The notes below the pieces were generated by a model. That model made no database searches. It saw only the letters and a list, made by a program, of their open reading frames with translations, and had not been told where the DNA came from. Shown here one piece after another: positions 24,829-34,430 of a stretch of 64,000 nucleotides of DNA. The stretch lies in NCBI RefSeq assembly GCF_024347295.1, contig NZ_AP025459.1:1116001-1180000 (forward strand), given 5' to 3'. The position numbers and the translations under genes were made by a program. This DNA comes from Vibrio artabrorum (GTDB lineage Bacteria > Pseudomonadota > Gammaproteobacteria > Enterobacterales > Vibrionaceae). How positions within the stretch are numbered: the first letter of the stretch is position 1; each line of letters starts with the position of its first letter.

Positions 24829-26214
24829 CTAATCACTTATCGGGAACATCAAATTGACTCTCAAGCCTCCGCCCTCTCGATTCTCAGCGGTAACATGACC
24901 ATTCATCACACCCATTGCTTCCTTCACGATAGCAAGGCCTAGGCCATAACCACCCGATTGTTTGTCTCTAGCTGATTGTAGACGTGTAAACGGGTCGAAA
25001 ATTGTGGCCATTTTATTATCTGGGATACCGTGGCCGTTGTCTTCCACAGCTATGACACTGTAACTTTTATCAAGGACGAGTTCATGCGTGGTCACCAAAA
25101 TATGAGCATTATCACCGGCATACTTAATCGCATTCCCCACCAAATTACCGATAACCCTTAAAAGTAACCTTTCATCAATATTAACCATTTTCGTCGGCGT
25201 TCTTAACTCGCCAACCAAAGTTTGGTTTGGCTTTAGATCGTTCTGCATTTGCGCAATAAGTAACGAACAGTATTGTTCCAAGCTCATCAAAGACAGCTTA
25301 GATTCGTAACGAGACGTCTCTAGTCGGCTAAATTCGAGAATTTCGCCGACCAGCTTATTCATCTCTTCCGTTTCATTTTCAAGCCTGTCGAGTAGACCGA
25401 CGTTACTCTCATCGACTTTACCTCGCAACAAATGTAATGCGAGGTTTTGTCTTGCTAACGGCGTTCTGAGTTCATGGGACACATCTCGAAGCAATCGACG
25501 TTGCTTTTCAGCCAGAGACTGTATTTCAAATGTCATATGATCAAAATCATGGGCAAGTTCGTTAAACTCACGCGTACTTGAACCTAACTCCGACACAACA
25601 CTGACGGAAAAATCTCCCTGTGCGAGCCTTCGGCTTGCTTCTCTTAAACGATCCAGCGGCTGTTGTAAGCTTTTCGCCATACCCATAGAGAACAGTGACA
25701 ACACGAAAAAAGCGATTAAGGCTTTTAACAGATATGAGTATGGCGCGAAGGATTTGGCTGGGTGAACCTGATCAGGCAATTGAATGACCAACGTCTTACC
25801 ATTGTTAAGGGGCAGACCAAAAATAGGCTTACTCACACGGTCACTCAGTTGGTGATCTAACTTGCGCAAATAATTCAACTTGAATTCAAAATGCGGATGC
25901 ATGTCTCGATGAGTGATGGGTTGATGATCTTGGTCGATAACGAAGAGAGAATAAGCTTGCGCATTTCCCCAATCCGCCAGCTCGTCCATGTCCCCTTCTT
26001 CGAGCAACACATTCGCTTGGTAAGCAAGGTCAAGCATTTCAGCTTTAACGGATTCAGGCACCTTTAACAAGGCTTTCATCAACGCTCGCTCTGCCACTCC
26101 TTGAAGAAGCAAGATACTGACCAGAATCACCGTTAAATAGCTGAATAACTGAAACGTCAAGCCATCCTTACGCTTGGCGATAAAGTCGGGGTAACGCAGT
26201 AATTTTTTACTCAT
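24829..26214 (-). CDS. Sensor histidine kinase, CpxA-like
   Basis: A 461-residue membrane kinase. Membrane helices at about residues 22-42 and 170-190 enclose a periplasmic sensor of about 125 residues. Then a HAMP domain (QPLDRLREASRRLAQGDFSVSV), the phospho-acceptor box RDVSHELRTPLARQ, and the ATPase domain with NLVGNAIKYAG, VEDNGHGIPD and GYGLGLAIV. The order and motifs fit the CpxA/EnvZ group. It overlaps its response regulator by 4 bases. Signal and targets unknown; no CpxP-like gene is nearby, so I avoid naming it cpxA. Confidence 0.88.
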   Translation of the reverse strand: MSKKLLRYPDFIAKRKDGLTFQLFSYLTVILVSILLLQGVAERALMKALLKVPESVKAEMLDLAYQANVLLEEGDMDELADWGNAQAYSLFVIDQDHQPITHRDMHPHFEFKLNYLRKLDHQLSDRVSKPIFGLPLNNGKTLVIQLPDQVHPAKSFAPYSYLLKALIAFFVLSLFSMGMAKSLQQPLDRLREASRRLAQGDFSVSVVSELGSSTREFNELAHDFDHMTFEIQSLAEKQRRLLRDVSHELRTPLARQNLALHLLRGKVDESNVGLLDRLENETEEMNKLVGEILEFSRLETSRYESKLSLMSLEQYCSLLIAQMQNDLKPNQTLVGELRTPTKMVNIDERLLLRVIGNLVGNAIKYAGDNAHILVTTHELVLDKSYSVIAVEDNGHGIPDNKMATIFDPFTRLQSARDKQSGGYGLGLAIVKEAMGVMNGHVTAENREGGGLRVNLMFPISD

Positions 26215-26876
26215 GCCCCGACCGACTCTAAATAGCTATAGCCTTTACCACGAACCGTTTTTATGTGTTGCTTAGACAAGCCCGCCTGAACAAGCTTTCG
26301 ACGTATATTGCTGATATGCATATCTAAGTTACGATCGAAAGGACAGAGTTCTTTCTTAAGCACATCGATTTGCAGATTGGATTTAGAGACAACAATCCCT
26401 TGGTTTTTAACAAGGTAATCCAACAAATCTTTTTCTGTACCAGTTAGCGGTAAACGAGAGAGTTGTTCGCACAAGCCATGATTAGATGACGCAAGAGATT
26501 GCCTTTGACGCTCAAAACCTACCCGACGTAAGATAACTTTAATGCGGGTCAATAACTCTGGAACATTGAAAGGTTTCGCGATGTATTGATCTGCGCCAGC
26601 TTGATACCCCTCTAACATAGAAGCGTCGTCATTAAGTGCTGTCAACATAAGAATTGGCGTAGCAAATCGCTGACAGATTCGCCTAGCCACTTGGATACCA
26701 CTTAAATTAGGGAGCATTACATCCAGTAGAACCAAATCGATAGGGTTTGACTGGATAAACTCTAGCGCAGATTCACCGCAATGAGCGGTATCGACGTGAT
26801 ACCCCTCATTTTCCAATACTTCACCCAGTAACTCACACAACTGGATATCATCATCAACAACTAAAATGCGAGACAT
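26211..26876 (-). CDS. OmpR/CpxR-family response regulator
   Basis: A 221-residue regulator. Receiver domain residues 1-115 with the acidic pair DDD near residue 8, the phospho-acceptor in LLDVMLPNLSG (Asp about 51) and the Lys in IAKPFN. A winged-helix DNA-binding domain closes the protein (LDMHISNIRRKLV, VRGKGYSYL). The ATG at 26876 directly starts SRILVVDDD; a TTG four codons upstream is less likely. First gene of the two-component pair. Confidence 0.88.
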   Translation of the reverse strand: MSRILVVDDDIQLCELLGEVLENEGYHVDTAHCGESALEFIQSNPIDLVLLDVMLPNLSGIQVARRICQRFATPILMLTALNDDASMLEGYQAGADQYIAKPFNVPELLTRIKVILRRVGFERQRQSLASSNHGLCEQLSRLPLTGTEKDLLDYLVKNQGIVVSKSNLQIDVLKKELCPFDRNLDMHISNIRRKLVQAGLSKQHIKTVRGKGYSYLESVGA

Positions 26877-26956
26877 TGCACACACCAATAAATAAGAATA
26901 GTTTGCATTCTAATTATCAGTATTATTGATTTCAATGATAAAGTGAGAGATTTCCT

Positions 26957-27430
26957 CTAAAGCAGAAGATCTTTTTCAATCGCTACAAATTTCGAGGCTG
27001 AATCGATTAAGTGTTGGGCAGTTAATCCAGGAACACCATATACCTCGACCGGTTTACCGAAGCGTTGTTTGATTCGCTCAACAAGGATTTCAAAGTCCCC
27101 ATCCCCAGAAACTAAAACAATCGTATCCACTGTCTCAGCCAGTTCTATCGCATCAAGGGCAATTCCCACATCCCAATCGCCTTTTGCACTACCATCTCTG
27201 CGCTGAATAAATGGTTTTAACTTCACATTAAAGCCAACACCGCGAAGGATATGGTGGAACTGACGCTGTTTAGGGTCTTGGCTAGAGATTGCGTAGGCAT
27301 TGGCGGCAACAACATGACGCCCTTCAGTAGCAACATACCAAAACTGGTTATAATCGAAATTAGAACGGTATTTGTCGCGTGTCGTGTAGTAAACGTTCTG
27401 AACGTCGACCAAGATTGCTATATTTTCCAT
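26957..27430 (-). CDS. NYN-domain (LabA-like) putative RNase
   Basis: A 157-residue cytoplasmic protein of the NYN/PIN-like fold. The acidic metal-binding positions are visible in AILVDVQNVYYT (Asp about 8), GDWDVGIALDAI and LVSGDGDFEILV. Family members are predicted Mg-dependent ribonucleases; RNA target unknown. It is a stand-alone gene upstream of the two-component pair and shares its direction with a 66-base gap after it. Confidence 0.85.
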   Translation of the reverse strand: MENIAILVDVQNVYYTTRDKYRSNFDYNQFWYVATEGRHVVAANAYAISSQDPKQRQFHHILRGVGFNVKLKPFIQRRDGSAKGDWDVGIALDAIELAETVDTIVLVSGDGDFEILVERIKQRFGKPVEVYGVPGLTAQHLIDSASKFVAIEKDLLL

Positions 27431-27679
27431 AAATTCATACCTTGAGATTTTCCGTATACCCTATTCTATCCAATTGAAAAATGCGAGTCGCTTTACTCAA
27501 TAAAAATGAACCTGTCAGCTATCGTTAACGTAAATCTAATATCTTTAGCGCAATCCTAACTATGCTTAATGTAAGTAGATTCGTTTTGAACGTTTCTTAG
27601 ATGGTTTTGAACTTCACCTTCTGCTTTACGTAACATTCAAATCATACTCAGGCTTAGCGCTTATGAAGGGAGGTTGGCA

Positions 27680-28231
27680 ATGCTGCACCGACAAACACAC
27701 AAATCGAACGTAAGCATCGACACAACCAAACTGATGCAAACGTTGAATCAACCATCAAACTCAGGTCTCTGGTTTAGTTTGCTGAAACTACTGACCATCA
27801 GCACGGTGTTAATCATGAGCTTAACCATCAACTCAGTACTCGCCTACCCCGTCCATTCTCACTCAAAACCTTTGCCGCACCGCAGTCTGATTTATTTCGC
27901 TCCTAAGGAAGATTCCGTCGTTAAAGCGTTTCTGAATGAAGTATTGATCAATAACTGTCAATTGGACGAACGAGATGTCGTTGTGATGGTTATTGCTGAG
28001 AGTGGTTATACCGTCCCTACTTGGCTAGAAGAAGAGTTTAACTTAGAGGCAGTCACCAGCATTTATGAGATCCCGAAAGGATCACACACCGCGGTTTTGA
28101 TTGGAAAAGATGGGAAAGAAAAGCACCGATGGAGTGGCAAAACAGATTGGAATCAGATCACTAATATCATTGATGAGATGCCAATGCGCCAACAAGAAAT
28201 GCAGCGACAAAACAGTCGCTGCAGTATTTAA
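27680..28231 (+). CDS. DUF4174 domain secreted protein
   Basis: A 183-residue protein. The ATG at 27680 is preceded by AAGGGAGG six bases upstream, so it is the likely start. An unusually long n-region of about 35 residues precedes a membrane-type helix (LLKLLTISTVLIMSLTINSVLA, then YPVHS), consistent with an uncleaved anchor or long signal. The remainder resembles DUF4174: RSLIYFAPKEDSVVKAFLNE, then TAVLIGKDGKEKHRWSG near the end. That domain has a thioredoxin-like outline but no CxxC here. Function unknown. Confidence 0.7.
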   Translation: MLHRQTHKSNVSIDTTKLMQTLNQPSNSGLWFSLLKLLTISTVLIMSLTINSVLAYPVHSHSKPLPHRSLIYFAPKEDSVVKAFLNEVLINNCQLDERDVVVMVIAESGYTVPTWLEEEFNLEAVTSIYEIPKGSHTAVLIGKDGKEKHRWSGKTDWNQITNIIDEMPMRQQEMQRQNSRCSI

Positions 28232-28254
28232 TGACTCACTGAGTGTTATCTAGG

Positions 28255-29034
28255 TTACTCAACTTGTTCTTGAAACCAAGCCAGTTTGTCATGCAGTTGA
28301 GCGACACTACCTACAATGATCAAGGCTGGGCTGATTGCGTCTTTAGCCAGATTAGCTAAATCTTTTAGATCACCACGAAACACTTTCTGCTCTCGACGAG
28401 TACCATTTTCAATAATAGCGACAGGCATATCCGCCCTCATACCATGATATAAAAGATTTTTTTGTATATTGGGACTCTCTTTTAAACCCATGTAGAAGAC
28501 AATGGTATGGTTGTGCTGAGCAAGAGATTGCCAGTCAATATTTTCACCATCTTTCTTAAGGTGACCAGTAATAAACTGGACACTCTGCGCGTGATCACGA
28601 TGAGTCAACGGAATGCCCGCATACGCGGTTGCACCAGCCGCCGCCGTGATGCCCGGAATGACTTCAAATCTCACACCATTCTCAGCTAACGTTTCACACT
28701 CTTCGCCACCACGGCCAAAGATAAATGAGTCTCCCCCTTTCAGGCGTACCACATGCTTACACTCTTGTGCTTTGGCGACTAATAGTTGGTTGATCTGATC
28801 TTGCGGCACACAGTGATGATCGAGCTTTTTGCCCACATACAGCATTTCAGCATCGGAATTAGCCATTGCCAAGATATCTTTTGATACCAAGCGGTCATAA
28901 ACGACCACATCGGCCTGTTGAATAACTCGTGCCGCTTTTAGCGTAAGTAAGTCAGGATCACCCGGACCTGCCCCTACTAATGAAACCAATCCTTTGGTGA
29001 CTTGTTTAACTATCGATGACGATACTTCTGACAT
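28255..29034 (-). CDS. cobA: Uroporphyrinogen-III C-methyltransferase
   Basis: A 259-residue SAM-dependent methyltransferase (SUMT). Motifs: [18 protein letters not shown] at the front, [21 protein letters not shown], and [23 protein letters not shown]. It makes precorrin-2 for sirohaem, the cofactor of NirB. It lacks the dehydrogenase/chelatase half of CysG. It is the last gene of the nitrite reductase set, 322 bases after nirC, so it may also have its own promoter. Confidence 0.92.
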   Translation of the reverse strand: MSEVSSSIVKQVTKGLVSLVGAGPGDPDLLTLKAARVIQQADVVVYDRLVSKDILAMANSDAEMLYVGKKLDHHCVPQDQINQLLVAKAQECKHVVRLKGGDSFIFGRGGEECETLAENGVRFEVIPGITAAAGATAYAGIPLTHRDHAQSVQFITGHLKKDGENIDWQSLAQHNHTIVFYMGLKESPNIQKNLLYHGMRADMPVAIIENGTRREQKVFRGDLKDLANLAKDAISPALIIVGSVAQLHDKLAWFQEQVE

Positions 29035-29356
29035 TCTGCGCTCCGAAAGCTTACTTGTTTTATCTCAAGCGTAAACCTACACGATAAGTCACTGTATTCA
29101 CGATGACTTATCCAAATCCCTATGCCTTAGACTATCAGGTGTTGACATAAATATTCAGGCTAAATACCAACGAAGATAGAAGTAATTATAACAAAACAAT
29201 CTATATCGGGTATTTTGCTCAACCAAATTCAACGCGTTGATGATCTTTTGGGATATTCAAACTAAAAAGCCCCAAACACTGTGTTGGAGCTCTTCATCTC
29301 ACACTCAATGGCGCTTTAAATCACTTGGCTACTTAGCTACTTAGCTACTTAGCTAC
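29035..29356 (-). other. Gap between nirC and cobA with hairpin
   Basis: A hairpin at about 29266-29296 (GCTCCAACAC with GTGTTTGGGGC in the leftward transcript, one bulge) is followed by T5 and looks like the terminator of the nirBDC unit. The octamer repeats lie at the nirC end. The rest shows nothing recognisable beyond a possible promoter for cobA. Confidence 0.55.
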
Positions 29357-29368
29357 TTAGCTAGTTAG
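29329..29368. repeat. Octanucleotide tandem repeat at the 3' end of nirC
   Basis: CTACTTAG is repeated four times without change (29329-29360), followed by one variant copy CTAGTTAG (29361-29368). The nirC stop codon lies inside the block at 29357-29359. Confidence 0.95.
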
Positions 29369-30169
29369 CGATGGTGCCGTTTTTGCGTGAGTTAGGTATA
29401 AAGGAACCGTGGTTAACAGTAAACCACCAACGATATTACCCAAGATTGTTGGGATAAGGTTGAAGTTCAACCATGTCGCGATACCAAAATCAGCGCCGAG
29501 CATCATACCCAGTGGGAATAGGAACATGTTGACTACGGTATGCTCAAAGACCAATGCGAAGAAGATAAAGATTGGGAACCACATCATTGCTACGCGGCCA
29601 GACACAGTGCGAGCGGTCATGTTACCAATCACGCCTAGACATACCATCAGGTTACAGAAAATGGCACGTACGAAACAGGTGATCCATCCATCCATCCCCA
29701 TATTTTCAAAACCTAAGCTACGACCAGTAGAAACAGCGATGAACTTTTGCGCAACGGCGTTGGGTTCTAAAGAGAAGTTGCCCGTTAGAGATAAAGCCAC
29801 AAGGAAAGCAACAATCAGAGAACCGATCAGATTACCAAGACCCACAAGCCCCCAACAACGCAAAACTCGCCCCCAAGTCACACCAGGACGGTTATCAAAT
29901 TTCGCTAAAGGTGCTAAGCCAAATACACCCGTGACCAAATCGTAACCCATTACACTTAAAATCACGAAACCCACAGGGAACACAAGTGCGCCCACGATGC
30001 CAATCCCGGTTTGCACGATAGTTGTGATAGCGACAACCACCGCCAGAGATAAAATGATACCCGCCATCGTGCTTCGAATCAGAAGATCACGAGCACTTGT
30101 TTTTATTTTTGCTTCACCCACATCGATCATCGTTTGAACGAATTCAGCGGGTTTGAAATCAGGAGACAT
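29357..30169 (-). CDS. nirC: Formate/nitrite transporter family channel (NirC)
   Basis: A 270-residue inner-membrane channel of the FNT family with six helices. Signature segments: ILSLAVVVAITTIVQTG after the first helix, FPVGFVILSVMGYDLVTGVFGL, LVGLGNLIGSLIVAF, and CNLMVCLGVIGN with FALVFEHTVVNMFLFPLGMMLG near the end; the last contains the conserved pore His. It exchanges nitrite (or formate). Position between nirD and cobA argues for nitrite, hence NirC. The 3' end runs into an octanucleotide repeat. Confidence 0.9.
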   Translation of the reverse strand: MSPDFKPAEFVQTMIDVGEAKIKTSARDLLIRSTMAGIILSLAVVVAITTIVQTGIGIVGALVFPVGFVILSVMGYDLVTGVFGLAPLAKFDNRPGVTWGRVLRCWGLVGLGNLIGSLIVAFLVALSLTGNFSLEPNAVAQKFIAVSTGRSLGFENMGMDGWITCFVRAIFCNLMVCLGVIGNMTARTVSGRVAMMWFPIFIFFALVFEHTVVNMFLFPLGMMLGADFGIATWLNFNLIPTILGNIVGGLLLTTVPLYLTHAKTAPSLTS

Positions 30170-30288
30170 AAGGTTGTCCTTAAAAAGTTTAAATTAAAAG
30201 TGAAAATTGGATAGGAAAAGGCTCTAACTGCCGAGTTAAGGCAATATCGACAGCTAGAACCCTTGAACTATCAAATCTTGCTGACGAA

Positions 30289-30612
30289 TTATGCTGAGAT
30301 TTCAACCGCGCCTTTGGTCACACGAGCTTTATACGCTTTCACGTTGAAGTTCTCGTCTTCCATACAGACACCCGTTGCTAGGTTAAAGCGTTGCTTTTTA
30401 AGTGGGCTTGCCACCCAAAGCGCTTCTTTGTGCTCAACAATCAAACCGCGCGATAACACGTTAGATTGGAAGTATGGGTCTGTGTTGCTAATCGCGAATA
30501 CTTCTTCAGCCTTAGTTGGGCGGAAGATAGCCACTTGCTCACCAGCAACCAATGCACAAACACCTGTACCAGGGATAATGTCGTCGATCTTACAAACTTT
30601 GATAAATGCCAT
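30289..30612 (-). CDS. nirD: NADH-dependent nitrite reductase small subunit
   Basis: A 107-residue Rieske-like subunit without the usual Cys/His cluster ligands, as is normal for NirD. Sequence FIKVCKIDDIIPGTGVCALVAGEQVAIFRP and LIVEHKEALWVASPLKKQRFNLATGVCMEDENF fit the family. The ATG at 30612 follows GGGAGA by seven bases; a reading five codons longer is less likely. It partners NirB in reducing nitrite to ammonia in the cytoplasm. Confidence 0.92.
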   Translation of the reverse strand: MAFIKVCKIDDIIPGTGVCALVAGEQVAIFRPTKAEEVFAISNTDPYFQSNVLSRGLIVEHKEALWVASPLKKQRFNLATGVCMEDENFNVKAYKARVTKGAVEISA

Positions 30613-30627
30613 GATGTCGTCTCCCAA

Positions 30628-33201
30628 TTAAACCAGTTCAACGTGAATGATGTCGCCCTGATGCTTTGAAGTAATGGCTTCAGGGTGTTTCTCGGTGAAT
30701 GTCGCTGGACGGTGTTGTTCACGACCATCTTCAACAAACACAACGTTATCATCACGGTCATCAGCATTGATGAAGTGTGCAAAGCGCTTAAGTTGAGCTT
30801 CATCGTTGATGGTTTCTGTCCATTCACAAGCGAAGTTATCAACTAGGCCAGCAATGTCAGTTTCAAGTTGGTCATTGATACCAAGCTTGTTGTCAACAAT
30901 CACTTCACGTAGGTAATCAACCCCACCTTCTAGGTTGTCCATCCATACCGAAGTGCGTTGGAGTGGCGCAGCCGTGCGGATGTAGAACATCATGAAACGG
31001 TCGATGTACTTGATCAGCGTTTCTTGGTCGAGGTCGCTTGCCAGTAAGTCTGCATGACGAGGCTTCATACCACCGTTACCACACACATACATGTTCCAAC
31101 CTGCGTCAGTCGCGATGAGACCTAAATCTTTACCTTGCGCTTCCGCACACTCACGAGTACAGCCAGACACACCAAACTTCATCTTATGAGGAGTACGGAT
31201 GCCTTTGTAACGGTTCTCGATCATCACGCCTAGGCCAACTGAATCTTGAACGCCGTAACGACACCAAGTTGAACCTACACATGTCTTCGCCATACGAAGT
31301 GCTTTTGCGTAAGCTTGACCCGTTTCGTAGCCTGCAGCGATTAACTTCTTCCAGATAGCGGGTAAGTCATCTTTTTGAGCACCGAATAGACCGATACGTT
31401 GTGCGCCAGTGATCTTGGTGTACAAGTTGTATTCAGCTGCAACATCCGCAAGAACGCTTAGCGCTTGAGGTGTGACTTCACCACCCGCCATACGAGGGAT
31501 AACAGAGTAAGTACCGTCTTTTTGCATGTTACCGAGGAAGTTATCGTTGGTATCGTGCAGCTTCACTAGCTCAGGCTTAAGGATGTGCTCGCCCCAGCAA
31601 GAAGCAAGGATAGAACCTGCTAGAGGCTTACAGACTTCACAGCCGTAGCCTTTACCGTATTTCTCTAGTAGCTCATCGAATGTTTTGATTTCTTCGATGC
31701 GAATTAGGTGGAAAAGCTCTTGGCGAGAGTAAGCAAAGTGCTCACACACATCGTTCTTAACTTCTACGCCTGCTTTAGCCAATTCAGCGTTCAGTACTGA
31801 AGTCACTAGTGGAATACAACCACCACAACCTGTACCAGCGCCCGTTACTGCTTTGATATCACCAATGGTGTGGTGACCTTCAGCAACGGCTTGAGCGATC
31901 TTGCCTTTCGTTACATCGAAACAAGAACAGATAACAGCAGACTCAGGAAGCGAGTCCGCACCCAGTGTTGGCTTTTCAGCCCCAGCGTGAGCAGGGAGAA
32001 TCAACGCATCTGGGTGTTCTGGAAGGTCGATTTCATTCAGCATAAGCTGTAGAAGATCGCCGTAGTCAGACGTGTCACCAACCATTACTGCACCAAGCAG
32101 CTTCTTGTTGTCTTCAGAAACGATGATACGCTTGTAAACTTCTTGCTCTTCGTTTTGGTAAACGTAGCTCTTACAACCAGGAGTACGACCGTTTGCATCA
32201 CCGATAGAACCTACTTTCACGCCTAGAAGCTTAAGCTTCGCAGACATGTCAGCCCCTTCAAATGAGCTTTGGTTGCCAACAATGTGGTCAACTGCGACTG
32301 TCGCCATTTTGTAACCAGGAGCCACTAGGCCGTAGAACGTTTGGTTCCAAGAGGCACACTCACCGATTGCGTAGATGTCTTCATCAGTGGTTTGACAGTG
32401 GTCGTTAATCTCAATACCGCCACGAGGCGCAATACCCAGCCCCATTTGACGAGCAAGTTTGTCTTGAGGGCGTATACCCGCTGAGAATACGATGAAATCA
32501 GTTTCTAGCTCAGTGCCGTCTGCAAAGCGCATCACGTTACGAGCTTCAGTGCCTTCAGCGGCAATCTCAAGCGTGTTCTTACTGGTATGTACGTTTACGC
32601 CCATACGTTCGATCTTTTGACGAAGCTGATTACCACCAGCAAGATCAAGCTGCTCTGCCATCAACTTTGGAGCAAACTCAACAACATGAGTGGTTACGCC
32701 AAGCGCTTTTAGTGCACCTGCAGCTTCAAGGCCAAGCAGCCCCCCACCAACCACCACACCAGACTTTGAATTCTTCGCGGTTGCTTCAATCGCTTTCAGA
32801 TCTTCGATTGTGCGATAAACGAAACAGTCTTTACCTTCGTTGCCTTTAATTGGCGGTACGAATGGAAAAGAACCAGTAGCAAGGATAAGTTTGTCGTATT
32901 GAATTTCACGACCAGTGCTTGAGTAAACGGTTTTCTTTTCACGGTTAACGTTGATAGCACGTTCGCCGATCAGTATGTTGATGCCGTGTTTCTCGTAGAA
33001 GCCTTCTTTTACTAAAGAAAGTTCGTCTGCCGTGTGGTGTGAAAAGTAAGAAGAAAGGTGCACACGGTCATACGCTACACGAGGTTCTTCACAGAACACC
33101 GTGATGTCCATGTTGGCAACATCTGTTTTCTCAACCAAATCTTCGATATAGCGATGGCCAACCATCCCGTTACCGACTACGACTAGCTTCATCTTGCTCA
33201 T
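30628..33201 (-). CDS. nirB: NADH-dependent nitrite reductase large subunit
   Basis: An 857-residue cytoplasmic flavo-haemoprotein. FAD site VVVGNGMVGHRYIEDL and NAD site GVVVGGGLLGLEAAGALKALG; then two BFD-like [2Fe-2S] regions (ICSCFDVTKG with GAGTGCGGC, and YGKGYGCEVCKPL); then the sirohaem/[4Fe-4S] reductase part with CVGSTWCRYG and SGCTRECAEAQGKDLG. It reduces nitrite to ammonium with NADH. It is the first gene of nirBD-nirC, behind an FNR box. Confidence 0.95.
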   Translation of the reverse strand: MSKMKLVVVGNGMVGHRYIEDLVEKTDVANMDITVFCEEPRVAYDRVHLSSYFSHHTADELSLVKEGFYEKHGINILIGERAINVNREKKTVYSSTGREIQYDKLILATGSFPFVPPIKGNEGKDCFVYRTIEDLKAIEATAKNSKSGVVVGGGLLGLEAAGALKALGVTTHVVEFAPKLMAEQLDLAGGNQLRQKIERMGVNVHTSKNTLEIAAEGTEARNVMRFADGTELETDFIVFSAGIRPQDKLARQMGLGIAPRGGIEINDHCQTTDEDIYAIGECASWNQTFYGLVAPGYKMATVAVDHIVGNQSSFEGADMSAKLKLLGVKVGSIGDANGRTPGCKSYVYQNEEQEVYKRIIVSEDNKKLLGAVMVGDTSDYGDLLQLMLNEIDLPEHPDALILPAHAGAEKPTLGADSLPESAVICSCFDVTKGKIAQAVAEGHHTIGDIKAVTGAGTGCGGCIPLVTSVLNAELAKAGVEVKNDVCEHFAYSRQELFHLIRIEEIKTFDELLEKYGKGYGCEVCKPLAGSILASCWGEHILKPELVKLHDTNDNFLGNMQKDGTYSVIPRMAGGEVTPQALSVLADVAAEYNLYTKITGAQRIGLFGAQKDDLPAIWKKLIAAGYETGQAYAKALRMAKTCVGSTWCRYGVQDSVGLGVMIENRYKGIRTPHKMKFGVSGCTRECAEAQGKDLGLIATDAGWNMYVCGNGGMKPRHADLLASDLDQETLIKYIDRFMMFYIRTAAPLQRTSVWMDNLEGGVDYLREVIVDNKLGINDQLETDIAGLVDNFACEWTETINDEAQLKRFAHFINADDRDDNVVFVEDGREQHRPATFTEKHPEAITSKHQGDIIHVELV

Positions 33202-33267
33202 AAGAATTCCTGAAGGTGATATATTTCTTAACTGAGCGGATAATGAATTATGAAATAAAATGAAAAT

Positions 33268-33281
33268 ATGATGTAAATCAA
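33268..33281 (-). promoter_or_regulatory. FNR box upstream of nirB
   Basis: ATGATGTAAATCAA matches the FNR dyad TTGAT-N4-ATCAA at nine of ten positions, centred about 73 bases upstream of the nirB ATG. It suits anaerobic activation. Confidence 0.75.
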
Positions 33282-33736
33282 TGACGAAATTGAACTACCC
33301 TAAAGAGGTAGAAGAAAAGAGGAGGAATTGATTCATTTTAAAGCAAAACAGAAATAAACCTTGCCTTTAGTAGGGTTAAGAAGCGTTGCGCACACACGCC
33401 TGTTTAACTATTTACAAGAGATCGATGTTACGCCGATTCAACAAACTTGTGAGAAATGACACTAACTTTCATTTTTACCAGGCTAAATGTAATAACAAAT
33501 GAAAGTATTACGAAACGATGATGGACTGTGTATAAATATGAAGATATTAGCCATAAGAGATTCAACGTGATAGAGAGCCAAACAGGCCTTTTTACTCGTT
33601 TCGATTAAGCCAATCGTATTGAGGCAGAGCAGCAAATAACACATCGAATTGATCAAGTGAGGGTGGCATGGCGAGACGACAATCAAACCGATCGCAAACA
33701 GAGTAAGCAACGAGGGAAACGAGAATGATAGATAGC
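33282..33736. other. Intergenic between the nirB promoter and the tRNA terminator
   Basis: No convincing gene. An open stretch on the minus strand (33483-33836) crosses the tRNA terminator and tRNA-Cys and is not real. Confidence 0.5.
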
Positions 33737-33764
33737 AAAAAGGCCAGCATTTCTGCTGGCCTTT
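33737..33764 (-). terminator. Terminator of the tRNA array
   Basis: AAAGGCCAGCA (33739-33749) and TGCTGGCCTTT (33754-33764) form the stem; the leftward transcript then has a T-run (AAAAAGG read on the + strand). Confidence 0.85.
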
Positions 33765-33776
33765 CAACTTAAATAG

Positions 33777-33850
33777 TGGAGGCGCCTCCCGGAGTCGAAC
33801 CGAGGTCCACGGATTTGCAATCCGCTGCATAGCCACTCTGCCAAGGCGCC
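33777..33850 (-). tRNA. tRNA-Cys (GCA), copy 1
   Basis: 74 nt including encoded CCA. Acceptor arms GGCGCCT/AGGCGCC, TTCGACTCC T-arm, and anticodon GCA in the loop GATTGCAAATC. Identical in sequence to the copy at 34204-34277. Confidence 0.95.
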
Positions 33851-33914
33851 TTCAATAGTGTTTAAAGAGAACAACTCTCTTGATTACGACCAAACAAGGT
33901 AACAATCAAATAGA

Positions 33915-34001
33915 TGGTGCCCCGGGCCGGACTTGAACCGGCACAGCGCGAACGCCGAGGGATTTTAAATCCCTTGTGTCTACCAATTCCACCACCAGGG
34001 C
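33915..34001 (-). tRNA. tRNA-Leu (UAA), copy 1
   Basis: 87 nt including CCA, with a long variable arm typical of class II tRNA. Acceptor GCCCTGG/CCGGGGC pairing, T-arm TTCAAGTCC, and anticodon TAA in GATTTAAAATC. Confidence 0.95.
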
Positions 34002-34081
34002 ACGCAATTCTTTATTGCGATGCCGATTACTGAAAAGTAAAACACCATCTTAATGCTGATGGCAATCAACATTACAAAATT

Positions 34082-34157
34082 TGGAGCGATACATCGGGTT
34101 CGAACCGATGACCTCAACCTTGGCAAGGTTGCGCTCTACCAACTGAGCTAGTATCGC
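34082..34157 (-). tRNA. tRNA-Gly (GCC)
   Basis: 76 nt including CCA. Acceptor GCGATAC/GTATCGC, T-arm TTCGAACCC, and anticodon GCC in CTTGCCAAG. Confidence 0.95.
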
Positions 34158-34203
34158 ATTTTCATTCTTATAACCTCTTAATTTATCAAACTAAGAGAAA
34201 GAA

Positions 34204-34277
34204 TGGAGGCGCCTCCCGGAGTCGAACCGAGGTCCACGGATTTGCAATCCGCTGCATAGCCACTCTGCCAAGGCGCC
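34204..34277 (-). tRNA. tRNA-Cys (GCA), copy 2
   Basis: 74 nt including CCA; same sequence as copy 1, anticodon GCA. Confidence 0.95.
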
Positions 34278-34343
34278 TTTAGTTGTGATTTAAGAGAACA
34301 ACTCTTTGTTCATCACTCTACTCGAAAGCAGAAGCAAGATAGA

Positions 34344-34430
34344 TGGTGCCCCGGGCCGGACTTGAACCGGCACAGCGCGAACGCCGAGGGATTTTAAATC
34401 CCTTGTGTCTACCAATTCCACCACCAGGGC
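34344..34430 (-). tRNA. tRNA-Leu (UAA), copy 2
   Basis: 87 nt including CCA; same sequence as copy 1, anticodon TAA. It is the first tRNA of the leftward transcript. Confidence 0.95.

Noticed and set aside
29329..29368. CRISPR-like or coding phase-variation repeat
   Set aside because: The unit is only eight bases with no spacers, and stops occur in every frame, so it is neither a CRISPR array nor a coding switch.
29409..29945. A 178-codon open frame on the + strand
   Set aside because: It is antisense to nirC, low-complexity basic sequence without homology; nirC on the other strand is clear.
33483..33836. A 117-codon open frame on the - strand
   Set aside because: It crosses the tRNA terminator and a tRNA-Cys gene and has no ribosome site or family resemblance.
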